DNA of 64,000 nt from Undaria pinnatifida (taxonomy: Eukaryota; Sar; Phaeophyceae; Laminariales; Alariaceae): the NCBI GenBank assembly GCA_012845835.1, contig JABAKD010000006.1, positions 6,378,318 through 6,442,317 of the forward strand, written 5' to 3'. This document shows, piece by piece, positions 43,079-54,383 of this stretch. Each line of letters starts with the position of its first letter. The first letter of the stretch is position 1. Below the pieces are notes generated by a model. That model was not told the DNA's origin. It was given only the letters and a program-made list of their open reading frames with translations, and searched no databases. The position numbers and the translations under genes are program-made.

Positions 43079-43766
43079 TCCCTATACCAAATCTCTCAAT
43101 CTCCATTCCAGCATTGATCTCCCAATCTAAAGCGAGACAGTAACTATACGGGAAGGGAAAAATCCAATAAACAAGAGTATGCTGGTAAAATCCTCAACCA
43201 AAACCAATAACACCGTCTTCACTAAAAATAGCATTCCGCCCGATAACAACGGCCCCCCTGTTGTGCAAAAATATCACACCGCCCGATAACATCCGGCCCC
43301 CCTGTTGCGTACTCTGGGCGAGTAGGACAACAGAACGTGTCTGATATATATATAGGGCATCTCAAATCGAACTATAACAGCCCCCCTGCTATTAAGAAGT
43401 GCTCACCACGGGAGTATGCAAAAGGCAATGATTGCATCTGAATTTAAAAGTACTAAGGATACTAGTAATTTTGGGTCCCCTGTACGTTGTGCATACTTGA
43501 CCAATAGCCAACGTGTACGGCACGATTCATCAAGACCATCGGCATATCTTACTGGCGTGTTAACCTTACTCGACGCATGAGTACATCCCAATACTTTCTC
43601 CATTTCCCTAAAAATAACTTCTCCGTTCCACTCACCCACCCCCAATACCCGAAAAAATAAATAAATGCAAGAAATCACCACAAATTCATCACAAAGTTGC
43701 GGTGAAAACGAAACGCCTCCGTGTGCAAAGGCTTGGTGAGAAAATCAGCATGCTGCAGTGTCGACG

Positions 43767-44714
43767 CTACGTGGAAACCTCAAACTCCCCGTTAGCAACA
43801 CGTTCCCGAAGGAAGTGATGACGGACATCAATGTGCTTACTGTTGGGAGTGGTCACAGGGTTTTTCGCCAAATGCATCGCCCCCTGGTTATCTTCCTTCA
43901 CCGTGGTACACCCAACATCGCGGTCCGGGAAAATAAAACTCCAGAGATACCGCATGAAAATCGTCTCGCGAAAACCCGTGGCCATCGCCACATACTCTGC
44001 CTCCGTAGACGAAAGCGTAACGGATTTCTGCGTCCTAGAGTAGAACGATACGCAGGCACCAGCACACATGATAACTCCACCAGAGACAGACCTTCGGTCA
44101 TTGGCCTCGTGCGCATAGTCCGCGTCCACGTACAACTCCAGCTGAACTCCATCACTCAGACCCCTCTGAAAAGTAATACCGTAAGTACTCGTCGATTTGA
44201 TGTACATCACGATGTGCAGCGCTGCCTGCCAATGCAATACCTTTGGCGCTGCAGAGTACCTTGCCACCGCTCGAACCGCGTTAAGGATGTCCGGGCGGGT
44301 CTGGTTCGCCAGCCACATCAAATGCCCTACCAACGACCGAAAAGGTTCATCAACGTCTGGTTCATCGTGGTCAAACACCTCAAGCTTTAGGTCAACCACC
44401 GCAGGGATGCTCTTGCCGCGAGTGACACCAAACTTCGCTACGGTACTTTCAGCGAAAACCTGCTGTGATATCGTCAACTTCCCTGCATCCCAGTCTCGAG
44501 AAAATCGGCAACCTGCGTACCACCGCAACTCCCCCAGGTTGTTGATAGGAACGAACTGGTTCAGGTCCTCACAAAACTTGTCACACCTACCCTTAAGCCC
44601 CATCGCAAATAGGTCATCCACATGCACTACTACTACGATAGAAACGGCCCCCGCTTCAACCAAACGCATAACACACGCATCAGCTTCACACTGCTCAAAA
44701 CCAAGACCCCTCAT
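43767..44714 (-). CDS. copia reverse transcriptase C-terminus and RNase H (defective)
   Basis: 315 codons; the homologous part begins at GLGFEQCEADAC. Visible: the RT catalytic VDD box (residues 32-34, HVDD in place of YVDD), the thumb/connection pattern QTRPDILNAVRAVARY (138-153) and the RNase H residues D197 in YVDADYA, E238/E240 in SSTEAEY, D275 in EDNQGA, and the SKHIDVRHHF end (292-301). RT fingers and most of the palm, integrase and protease are absent. The frame stops at GEFEVST; the usual copia ending with HADFLTKPL is still encoded just downstream (to about 43,682) in another frame, so a small indel truncates the protein. Confidence 0.93.
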   Translation of the reverse strand: MRGLGFEQCEADACVMRLVEAGAVSIVVVVHVDDLFAMGLKGRCDKFCEDLNQFVPINNLGELRWYAGCRFSRDWDAGKLTISQQVFAESTVAKFGVTRGKSIPAVVDLKLEVFDHDEPDVDEPFRSLVGHLMWLANQTRPDILNAVRAVARYSAAPKVLHWQAALHIVMYIKSTSTYGITFQRGLSDGVQLELYVDADYAHEANDRRSVSGGVIMCAGACVSFYSRTQKSVTLSSTEAEYVAMATGFRETIFMRYLWSFIFPDRDVGCTTVKEDNQGAMHLAKNPVTTPNSKHIDVRHHFLRERVANGEFEVST

Positions 44715-45621
44715 GCTTCCGCTCCTCCAACTCCTTCGTCTTGCGGTTAGCGTGGGAGGTGCGGACGATTCCCTCCATCTCCGATCGCGTGAGGCCGGGT
44801 CGAAGCAAGCTAGTGCGCTGCTCCACGTCGTAAAACTCGGACGGGAGACGACGTGTTAGTATGCGAACCACGTCGCGATCCGACTTGCGGATACCCAATG
44901 TGGACAGCACATTGAGCTTCCCCTCAGCACGGGCAAAGAACAGCTTGGGGTCCTCATCCCCCTGCATCTCTATGTTCTCGAAGTCTTTCTCGAGAAGATC
45001 TCGTTCGGCATCACCCTGCGGCTGATACCAGGCCATCACAGCCTTCCATGCTCCCTCCACCGACCCAGCGGCATGCATCCGTTCCTCCACAGGCTGTCCT
45101 TGCATGGCTTCCATGAGAAATTCCCATGCCTTCTCGCACTTCTCGACTCTCTGCTGCCCATGAAGATAGATGGATCGGTTGCGCTCCTCCATCCCTCCTA
45201 AGCCCCCGGCTATCCGAATAGGGTCGCTCGTGGGCTCAAGCGCCCCGATCAGACCCCGCGCCGTCAAGAAAGCTTGGAACCTGTGTGACCACAGGTGCAG
45301 CTGACTCCGCCCATAAAACTTGGGCACCCGCATGCTGTTTTGCGACGACAAGATGAGCGCCGGGGGGGTCTGGTGGTGACGGTAATCTGGCTCCGGCACA
45401 GGCAGCCCAGCACTTGCCTGCTGCATGGGCCGCCCGCTCCCCCCAGCGGTACCCGACTGAACCGCTGCCTCGGCGGACATTCTCAACGATCTCTCCGCTG
45501 ACAACGCCGCGTCTCGCTCAGCCACCGTGGCGTCTCTCTCAGCCAACGTCGCGTCTCGCTGAGCCAAATTAATCGACACTTCCTCCAGCTGCTGCCGAAG
45601 CAGCTCGGCCTCCTCGGCCAT
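44695..45621 (-). CDS. copia Gag
   Basis: 308 codons from the ATG at 45,619-45,621, 48 bp inside the 5' LTR. Residues 1-56 form a likely coiled coil with a repeated RDATLAE/RDATVAE/RDAAL pattern; 98-135 (PKFYGRSQLHLWSHRFQAFL) and 190-264 (EDPKLFFARAEGKLNVL, then LPSEFYDV) fit a UBN2/copia-type Gag domain that forms the particle shell. The CCHC zinc knuckle expected after residue ~300 is missing. The frame ends in SWF at the deletion junction, where the RT sequence begins in another frame and overlaps by 20 bp. Confidence 0.92.
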   Translation of the reverse strand: MAEEAELLRQQLEEVSINLAQRDATLAERDATVAERDAALSAERSLRMSAEAAVQSGTAGGSGRPMQQASAGLPVPEPDYRHHQTPPALILSSQNSMRVPKFYGRSQLHLWSHRFQAFLTARGLIGALEPTSDPIRIAGGLGGMEERNRSIYLHGQQRVEKCEKAWEFLMEAMQGQPVEERMHAAGSVEGAWKAVMAWYQPQGDAERDLLEKDFENIEMQGDEDPKLFFARAEGKLNVLSTLGIRKSDRDVVRILTRRLPSEFYDVEQRTSLLRPGLTRSEMEGIVRTSHANRKTKELEERKHEGSWF

Positions 45622-45644
45622 AACAGCAACCCTTCAGCAAGCTC

Positions 45645-45661
45645 CGGGCCCGGAAACCCAC
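45645..45661 (-). other. Possible primer-binding site
   Basis: On the minus strand TGGGTTTCCGGGCCCGG follows the 5' LTR after 8 bp. A TGG start is typical of a site pairing with a tRNA 3' CCA, but the spacing is unusual and I cannot name the tRNA. Confidence 0.35.
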
Positions 45662-45669
45662 GATTATCG

Positions 45670-46078
45670 TGTTTGAATAGTTTGAATACGCTTGCTGAAT
45701 AGCGTGTTCTGTGTAACCACGTGGCGTGCCGCTACGGCGTAGATCGAGGAGAGAAGATAAAATACTCGTACACCGGATACCAAATACACACCAGGTGGGT
45801 CAATACCGTTCTGTCAGAGACCGTACCATATAAACCACACACAGGAGGTAAGCCGCACCTGATTGTCACCGGCTGCGCCACTCACATATATACGGGCAGT
45901 ATCGTTATCATCAAAGCCCGGGTCGTATCATTAACATCATCGACTGCCCCGCGGGGGGGCAGCTCCACACTCCGAGGCATATACCGAATAATGCCTCGAC
46001 ACATAATACGAAACCCCAGAATATACGAAACCGCCAAATATCCGCGGACCCGTATCGAACAACCGCATACCACAAACA
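45670..46078 (-). repeat. 5' LTR of the copia element
   Basis: 409 bp. On the minus strand TTTATATGG (plus 45,826-45,834) is a good TATA-box candidate for element transcription. Ends TGTTTG/CAAACA. Confidence 0.95.
45826..45834 (-). promoter_or_regulatory. TATA box candidate in 5' LTR
   Basis: TTTATATGG on the element's strand, well inside the LTR, as expected for a U3 promoter. Assigned by sequence only. Confidence 0.45.
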
Positions 46079-46326
46079 AGCCCCACATCGACAAGGTAAA
46101 ATCATAGGCGTGAAATCGTACATTTATTTGAGACAAAAATAATTTGGAAAAGGAAGCACAGGCAGATGTGTTAAAATTGCGGTAAACAACCTTACCAACC
46201 CATTACGTAGGGTATTTCGTACATACAGTCTGCATGATCGCCTCCCAACCTATGCCAAGCGAAGTATTACAAACGAGGTAACGTAATTGAGCGCGTGTAT
46301 ACCAAGTATGACTAACGAGGTAACGT
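46079..46326 (-). repeat. AT-rich module in reverse orientation (right of the copia element)
   Basis: Continues the module broken at 42,516 (AGCCCCACA...GTGAAATCGTACATTT), related to 42,240-42,340 and the reverse of 560-700. Confidence 0.85.
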
Positions 46327-48232
46327 AATTGAGCGCATGTATACCAAGCGTTACTTAAAAACTGACGATTCGCATCTCTTCCTCTAATGCTCAATGGCGG
46401 AGACAGTACATGGCCACATACACCACCTCGCAATGCTGTATTTGGCAATACGTATCTCTTCCGTATAATTAGCGATGTCAGAAAATAATGGTAACTGTAT
46501 GATGGTGGTGACAAACAGTGCATGACCACATCACCTCGCCTGTTGTATTTGACAATACGTATCTCTTTCGTATAATAAGCGATGTCAGAAAATAATGGTA
46601 CCTACAAATATTCTACAAAATATTCTAGCTTTAGATCCATGTATCATACGACAACAAATTATAAAGATTGAACACGCTATTTACTACACTTAAACACTGG
46701 GTTGCATGATGCATCTAACATCAAACCTTCTAGAATAGTAAACATTACAAGCCAAATGATATAAAGGGATGTCTTATTGCTTCAATCGTCAGGTTTGTCC
46801 CCTTTGAGGATTTATAGTTTCCGCGCACATATTGAAATGTCCCGCCCCCCGCCCTCCCCCCCCCCCCCCCCTCCCCCTCCACTGACCCCTCTTGTTCATA
46901 AAAAACCCCAACCCTCCCCCCCCGCCCCCCCGTCCCCCGATCCCCCCCCCTTCCGTCTAGTTTGTCCAAGCGCCCCACTCACAATCAAAATCGGCCTGAG
47001 TAATAAACACCTATACGCAGTTGATATCACGTCATTATCTTTCTGACCATCCATGACGTAGTTTTCAAATCTTCCCCCCCCCCCCCCGCTCCAACCCCCT
47101 CTTTTCCAACCACCTGCACGATAGCCTAGACCTAGCACCACGCGTATAACAAGCTGCTACATATCTTTGATCTCACAGCCGAAGTGTATTTGAATATTAT
47201 TTGTGACCTAAACCTCCAAAAACAAATCTCCCCCCCCCCCCCCCCTTCTTGCTCTCCCTTACTCAAACGCCCCACCAAATATCGAAATCCGCCACATTAA
47301 TAAACACTTCACGCACAGGATATCACCTCATTATCTTTCGAGAGCCATCCATGCCGCTGTGTCCCCCCCCCCCCCCCCCGCCTCGAACGCCCCCTTCTTC
47401 CCCATCACCCGCACCATGGCCTAGACTTAGCACCACACGTATAACAAAACCCTCAGTTAAAGCCCTTCCTTCCCCCCCCCCCCCACCCCCACCCCCCCCC
47501 CCCCCGCCCCCTCCCCCCCACCCCCGCCCCACCCCCGCCCCCACCCCCCACCTCTCCCCCAACCCATCCCAACCCCACCCCCTTGAACACTCCACCCTCT
47601 CTTTACTCACTGATTGTACGACTTACTCCAGGATATACATGATAAACTGATGTATTATTTCCAAAACCGTCACATTTATCCCCTCAAGATAGTGTATAGT
47701 TTCCAGGCACATATTGAGCTGCCCCACACGCCCCCCCCCCCCCGCCCCAACCCCCCCCAATAATAAACTGGTGCCAAAACCGTCAGATTTATCCCCTCGA
47801 AAGGATTTATAGCTTACATGCACAAAATGCCCCCTTCCGCCCCCCCCCCCCCCATCCCCTCCAAACCCGCTCGCTTTTGATCAAACCCAGGCCCCCACGT
47901 CCTTCAAAACTCCGCCCCGCCCTCCTCACCGGTTATTCGACTTACAATATTAACTTGATAAAAGGATACATTTCCCTTCACAGCTGTCAGATTTTGTCCC
48001 CCTCAGAAACGGGTTTTATAGTTTCCGCGCACAGACTGACTAAAACCATCCTGTTGACCCTGATAGCTACACTGTAGTTGTAAGGGGAGTCGCCGACCTA
48101 TATCCTTAATGAGGACACACAACTCGTAATGCGCGCGATCGGAGTATCACACACAGTTTGCAAAGATGAGTTTCGACGAAATCTTCGATCTCACAGCTGG
48201 AGTGTATTTTCATTTTTTATAATAATATACGT
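46327..48232 (-). repeat. Left arm of ~2 kb inverted repeat; C-rich strand of the G-tract element
   Basis: Reverse complement of 50,742-52,816 in the same module order, with C runs at about 46,857, 47,072, 47,230, 47,365, 47,475 and 47,838. Contains reversed M1 (about 48,160-48,220), four reversed copies of the TGTGCGCGGAAAC module and reversed AT-rich modules at 46,330-46,620. Pro- and Gly-rich frames here are artefacts of the homopolymers. Confidence 0.9.
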
Positions 48233-48244
48233 TTGATGTTAGAC

Positions 48245-50742
48245 AGGTGAAACATGTGCTGGCCGGCACAGCAGTGACAAAACGTACATGGTCACACTGC
48301 TCACGATACAGTTACACAGTATGTTGCACTTCGCGTGCGATAATACACACCATCTCGGAGGAATGTGCAACATAGGTCTCTCAACAACCAGGAGCGTGCA
48401 AAGCCCAAGCACATACATGTCTATGGAAATACTTCGACGAAATACTCATGACGCTCTCTCTCGCTCTCGTGGCCCGTGCGACCCTCAGGTAGGTGTTGTT
48501 GCAAAACAATCGACATGAGTACACATCACAGGGTGTGTGCTACCTTGTGCGTGCTGTGCCTACAGGGGGGCGCATTTATAGAAACAATCCGGGTAAAATT
48601 AGGTTTTCGAGTACCAGAAGGCTTGCACGAACGGATGTTTTTTTTTGGAAAATAAAACCGCCTTGTTTATCGCCTGAGTAAACGGGTTCACCGAACACTG
48701 AAAAAAACGGAAAGCTGGCAGAACCCGACAAATTCTTCGTCGACATTTTATCATATCAACACCATTATCGGTGCTACACTGTACGTAAACGGTTCACGTA
48801 ATTTACCATCCGATCTTGACAGGTGTTCGGAAATCGGTGTAAATGAGGCGCGCAGCGCTGGGCCTCTTTTTCTTGGTTTTCCAATGGGGAAAAGTCTCTT
48901 TATATCATATCCGATCGCATACGAGGGTAGGGTGCCTCGAAGTGCTTTCTCTGCCTCTGCGTATGTGTACGTCAACATTCATTTCGGCCACGTTTGTCCA
49001 CCGCACGCGATGTACGCGGCACCAAGGCCAGTCCGGAGGGGGCCCGTGCACCCACCAATGACAGCAGGCAAATGAGAGCTAGTTTCGCTGTGAGTCGTTG
49101 TGAGTTCGTCGAGGGCAGGTGCGGCAACGTGTGTTTTCACCGGCATCCAAACTGGGTTACAAAACATATTTTTCAATTTTTTCAAAACGTTGTAATAAAG
49201 CGTTTTTTCCATCATTGAATAGTTTTTGAAAACTGAATTTTACCGAGCGAAGCTAATATGTCTGTCTGTCTGCCCACATTACCATTTGGACTCGAGTCCC
49301 TGAAACATTCTGCAAATATATGGTCACCGATGGGGGGAACGAGAACCTCTGCAGCATGCTGTAGACAACATGGTGGTACCAGGTGCCTAGAGTACGTACC
49401 TCCGATGTTGGATTCTTTCGGTTATCGGAGATAGATGCAGATTTTACAAATAGTTTTCATGGACGTCAGCCTTGAGTTCGACGAATTTCAGGTCAATACC
49501 CATATTGTTCGCCTTCCCGAATTAAACCGCGAAACAAACTACCGCCGCACGTAGCTTTTCTCAACGAACAGGCTGAATGATCGAGGAGACGCACGCATCG
49601 CGTCGCCTACCCGGCCCTGGTCTCAAGGAGTTGCGGTTGCTTCTGCTTCTATTGCTTCATATTTCGCTGTTGCTGCTGATACTACGTATAATAATACAGC
49701 TATCAGCAGTACTACGAAACACCGAGTATTTTTTTATGTCTGAAAAACATACATGTATAGAACACAAAACAGCGTTCGTAGATTTATTTTTATTCGTGTT
49801 GGATATTTTGTGAAATTATTTCAAGAACGTCATCTATCTGTGAGTTCGACAAATTCAGGGTCAATACTTAAGTCCAAGTCTTACCTTTGCAAGCTTGTTC
49901 TAGTACTTCGTATTATATAAAAAAAAATCAAGGAGATCTGCCGTGAGTTTGACGGATTTCGGGTCAAGACTCATCTATCTGGCAAGCTGCCTTGTTGGTA
50001 CTTGTAATGTACGGTGTGTGCGGGCGAGTTTTTCTTCATGCGAGGGGTCCTAGTCTTTTGATTATTATACATATTATATATATAGAAAAATATTTGGTCG
50101 AAACCCATCTTTGCAAGCTGTGTGTAATACTCCGATGGCGCGTATCACGGGTTGTGTGTCCTCATTAAGGATACAGATCGGCGACTCCCCTTAGAACTAT
50201 AGTGCAGCTATCAGGGTCAACAGGGTGATGTTAGTCAGTCTGTGCGCGGAAACTATAAAATCCGTTTTTGAGGGGGACAAATCTGACAGCTGTGAAAATA
50301 AATTCATCAGTTTATCAAGCAAGTGCATCCTGTAAGTCCAATAACCGGTGAGGGGAGGGCGGAGGTTTTAAGGAGGTGGGGGCATGGGTTTGATCAAGAG
50401 GGCGCGGGGGGTGGGCGGGGCATCTCAATCTGTGCGTGGAAACTGTAAACCTTTAGTCTACAGGGATACATCTGACGGTTTTCGAAAGAATGCACCAGTT
50501 TATCATGTATATTCTTGGTAAGTCGTACAACCAGTGAGGAGTTTGGGCGGATAATTTTTTTTCAACACCTTTAAGTCGCATAGATGCAGGCGTTTGCTAT
50601 ACGCGTGGTGCTAGGTCTAGGCGATGGTGCGGGTGGTGGGGAACGAGGGGGTGTTGGGTGAGGGGGGGGTGAATGAAAAAAATTCAAAATTTGAATCCAC
50701 ACCAGCTGTGAGATCGAAGATTTTGTCGAACCTCATCATATA
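48245..50742 (+). repeat. Segmental duplication copy 2, block A
   Basis: Matches 13,660-16,100. It carries the same M1 motifs and a G-tract section at 50,150-50,670 and ends at CCTCATCATATAT, where copy 1 runs on directly into block B. Confidence 0.92.
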
Positions 50743-52816
50743 TTATAAAAATTAAAATACACTCCAGCTGTGAGATCGAAGATTTCGTCGAAACTCATCT
50801 TTGCAAGCTGTGTGTGATACTCCGATCGCGCGCATTACGAGTTGTGTGTCCTCATTAAGGATATAGGTCGGCGACTCCCCTTACAACTACAGTGTAGCTA
50901 TCAGGGTCAACAGGATGATTTTAGTCAGTCTGTGCGCGGAAACTATAAAACCCGTTTCTGAGGGGGACAAAATCTGACAGCTGTGAAGGGAAAGGGGGGC
51001 CTGGTTTTGATCAAAAGCGAGCGGGTTTGGAGGGGGGCGGGGGGGTGGGGGGAAAGGGGCAATTTGTGCATGTAAGCTATAAATCCTTTCGAGGGGATAA
51101 ATCTGACGGTTTTGGCACCAGGATATTATTGGGGGCGGGAGGGGGGGGGGGCAGCTCAATATGTGCCTGGAAACTATACATTATTTTGAGGGGATAAATG
51201 TGACATTTTTGGAAATAATACATCAGTTTATCATGTATATCCTGGGGTAATTCGTACAATCAGTGAGTAAAGAGAGGGTGGAGTGTTCGAGGGGGTGGGG
51301 TTGGGATGGGTTGGGGGGGGAGGGTGGGAGGTGGGGGCGGGGGGGCGGGGGCGGGGGGGGGGGGGGACGGCTTTAGGTGAGGGGTTTGTTTTACGTGTGG
51401 TGCTAGGTCTAGGCGAAGGTGCGGGTGATGGGGAAGAAGGGGGCGTTCGAGGCGGGGGGGGGGGGGGACACAGCGGCATGGATGGCTCTTGAAAGATAAT
51501 GAGGTGATATCCTGTGCGTGAAGTGTTTATTAATGTGGTGGATTTCGATATTTGGTGGGGCGTTTGAGTAAGGGAGAGCAAGAGGGGGGGGGGAGGGGGG
51601 GGGGGGATTTTCAGGAGGTTTAGGTCACAAATAATATTCAAATACACGTCGGCTGTGAGATCAAAGATATGTATCAGCTTGTTATTCGCGTGGTGCAAGG
51701 TCTAGGCGATCGTGCAGGTGGTCGGGAAAGAGGGGGCGTTGGAGCGGGGGGGGGGGGGGGGGGGGGGGGAGGGGGGGGAACACAGCGGCATGGGTGGCTC
51801 TCAAAAGATAATGAGGTGATATCTTGTGCGTGAAGTGTTTATTAATGTGGCGGATTTCGATATTTGGTGGGGCGTTTGAGTAAGGGAGAGCAAGAGGGGG
51901 GGGGGGGGGATTTTTAGGAGGTTTAGGTCACAAATAATATTCAAGTACACACTTCGGCTGTGAGATCAATGATATGTAGCAGCTTGTTATGCGCGTGGTG
52001 CTAGGTCTAGGCGATCGTGTAGGTGGTCGGAAAAGAGGGGGCGTTGGAAGGGGGGGGGGGGGGATATAATTGAAAACTACGTCATGGATGGTCAGAAAGA
52101 TAATGACGTGATATCAACTGCGTATAGGTGTTTATTACTCAGGCCGATTTTGATTGTGAGTGGGGCGTTTGGACAGACTAGGCGGAAGGGGGGGGGGGGA
52201 TCGGGGGACGGAGGGGCGGGGGGGGGGAAGGGTTGGGGTTTGTTATGAAAAAGAGGTCAGTGGAGGGGGAGGGGAGGGGGGGGGGGGGGGGGGGCGGGGG
52301 GCGAGACATTTCAATATGTGCGCGGAAACTATAAATTCTCAAAGGGGACAAACCTGACGATGAAGCAATAAGACATCCCTTTATACCATCTGGCTTGTAA
52401 TGTTTACTATTCTAGAAGGTTTGATGTTAGATGCAGCATGCAACCCAGTGTTTAAGTGTAGTACATAACGTGTTAAATCTTCATAGTTTGTTGTTGTATG
52501 ATACATCGATCGAAAGCTAGAATATTTTATAGACTATTTGTAGGTACCATTATTTTCTGACATCGCTAATTATAAGAAAGAGATACGTATTGTCAAATGC
52601 AACAGGCGAGGTGAGGTAGTCATGCACTGTTTGTCACCATCATCATACAGTTACCATTATTATCGACATCGCTAATTATACGCAAGAGATACGTATTGCC
52701 AAATACAGCATGCGAGGTGATGTATGTGGCCATGTGCTGTCTCCGTCATTGAGCATTAGAGGGAGGGATGCGAATCGTCAGTTTTAAAGGAACGCTTGGT
52801 ATACATGTGCTCAATT
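50742..52816 (+). repeat. Right arm of ~2 kb inverted repeat
   Basis: Inverse of 46,327-48,232, with several G runs, the longest about 30 near 51,740-51,775. The arms are separated by about 2.5 kb. Confidence 0.9.
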
Positions 52817-52826
52817 ATATATATAT
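50743..52826 (+). mobile_element. ~2.1 kb G-tract element inserted only in duplication copy 2
   Basis: In copy 1 the sequence runs CTCATCATGTATGATTTG (16,093-16,110). In copy 2 it is split between CATCATATAT and ATATGATTTG by about 2.1 kb of G-tract mosaic. The insert begins with M1, has six or so G-run sections, GTGGTGCTAGGTCTAGGCGA repeats and AT-rich modules at its end, and no coding frame. No clear terminal repeats are visible; AT-rich target sequence at both ends hides any target duplication. Confidence 0.75.
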
Positions 52827-53225
52827 ATATGATTTGTTTTCTTGACTATCGTAATGGTTGGTGTTGGTATTTTTACTTTTGGTTGGCGAATTTGAGCTAG
52901 ATCTAACATCGTAGTCTTATCTATTTTTCAAATTTATTACTGAAGTTTCCACTTATTATACTGCTCTATCATACGTGTGGTAGGTGGTTTACTACGTTTT
53001 TTCTCCGCTTCAATATCGGGAGGAGTACGAATACAACATCATACCTATTTCGTAAATTTATTACTACTGTTGTTTCCAGTTAGTTCACATCTACCACACG
53101 ACCAGGTATGCTGGTGTTATTTTGCCGCTGTTATTGAACTTGCTGCTCTGTCTCATCAGTGTTTTTTGTGTAGTCGCCCAGCATCGCAGGTTGGACTACA
53201 GCAGGTATTGAGGCCGCGCGCATTA

Positions 53226-53537
53226 TTAGTTACCAATTGATAGTAACCGGCTAAAAACACCCGGTTTTCGGCCCGGTTTAGAACTTAATATGAACGCCAC
53301 GTTATCCTTGTATATATTATGTTTTCCTCCTCGAAGGTGCCTATCTCTGGTTGTGCCGAAGATAGCTACCCGAAACGTGGAGCAAAATAGAAAAACGGGC
53401 GTAAATGGTTCGCATTCCTCGTACCGCAGCTTGTTTGTTAGAAGATGATCAAAAAGCAAGTGAACCCCAACGAGCCCGAATCTCGCTACCGCCCACGAGC
53501 GTTGGGAGAAGCTTAAGCTATCTGCTGTTTGTAACAT
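53226..53537 (-). CDS. Small unrecognised ORF, 103 codons (copy 2)
   Basis: Partner of 16,498-16,809 with equal length and ATG. See that entry for the low substitution constraint. Confidence 0.2.
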   Translation of the reverse strand: MLQTADSLSFSQRSWAVARFGLVGVHLLFDHLLTNKLRYEECEPFTPVFLFCSTFRVAIFGTTRDRHLRGGKHNIYKDNVAFILSSKPGRKPGVFSRLLSIGN

Positions 53538-54383
53538 GCGATAAGTTTATGAGGTAGGTGCGATCATCAGTCCGTAGTAGACGAACTAAATTCTCGACGA
53601 AAACACAACCACACGCCTACATCAACCCCGAACCAAGCCGAGCACGAACAGAACAAAAAATGGGTTGCCCAGCAGGAATACATCGTGCCGCTCTATCCGA
53701 TGCCGTGGCCGGTGGCGAGTGAGTTCAGCAGCGAATCTTTCGCTCGCCGTTGTGCAACTATGGTACGCTGTACAGTCACACCATCTGAACAACTATTCCT
53801 GGATCAAGCTGCGCAGAGGCTGGCGCACAAGAACTTAGGCGATATGCGCGGGTTTACAAGCCTGTTGATCGCCACTAAGTTAGCAGGTTCCCATAAAATT
53901 GCACTGACACAACACCGGGCAGATACAGCATGTATGTAACATATCAAAGTCGCAGCAGCACGTAGAAAGGTGTACACCATTATCATAACCTCAACGTCAA
54001 GTTTTTCTGTCGATGGCGTAGTAAGTAGAGTAGCCAGACGCCAGGGGTAGCTACACCTGCATCGATCTAGACGGCTACTCTAAAAGGGCGAGAAAACCTG
54101 ACTGATTCACGTACCAAGGACGTAGTCTAGCATTTGAGCTCTCGGTATATCACACCAAAGTTTCACGTTTTTCTTCAACGTTATAAGGAAGGACTCGATT
54201 GCGCCTAAGCGTCATCGTGGCTTGCATCGAATGAGAGCGAGATGCTCTGGCCACATGCGCGGTGCGAACAGGAACCTACAGCAGTGTAGGCTGCTGCTGT
54301 ACCTTTCCACCCGTTCGACCCTATGGTTGAGAAGGGCTGCTATATACTGTAGGAATTTATCTAGGGTACCAGGTACACTTTAC

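Larger units (their letters stand above)
42517..46078 (-). mobile_element. Ty1/copia LTR retrotransposon, internally deleted
   Basis: A 3.56 kb element on the minus strand with two LTRs of 407 and 409 bp that begin TGTTTG and end CAAACA. It is flanked by the 5 bp target duplication AGCCC (42,512-42,516 and 46,079-46,083). A related unoccupied module near 42,225 reads straight through this point. Gag and the end of RT plus RNase H remain; protease, integrase and most of RT are missing. The LTRs differ at about three bases and one 2 bp indel, so insertion was recent. Confidence 0.95.

Noticed and set aside
44197..44859. 220-codon plus frame and the 210-codon plus frame at 43,758-44,390
   Set aside because: Antisense shadows of the copia RT/RNase H and gag frames, whose catalytic motifs fix the coding strand.
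45721..46107. 128-codon plus frame over the right LTR
   Set aside because: It lies in LTR sequence, and the same frame is partly broken by the 2 bp indel in the other LTR.
46777..47650. Pro-rich and Gly-rich frames (also 39,725-40,192 and 51,231-51,698)
   Set aside because: Translations of C/G homopolymer runs in the G-tract repeats; lengths vary with run length.
50743..52826. DNA transposon with 2 kb terminal inverted repeats spanning 46,327-52,816
   Set aside because: The spacer between the arms is duplication block A, which exists elsewhere without the arms, so the arms look like two separate elements, not ends of one.
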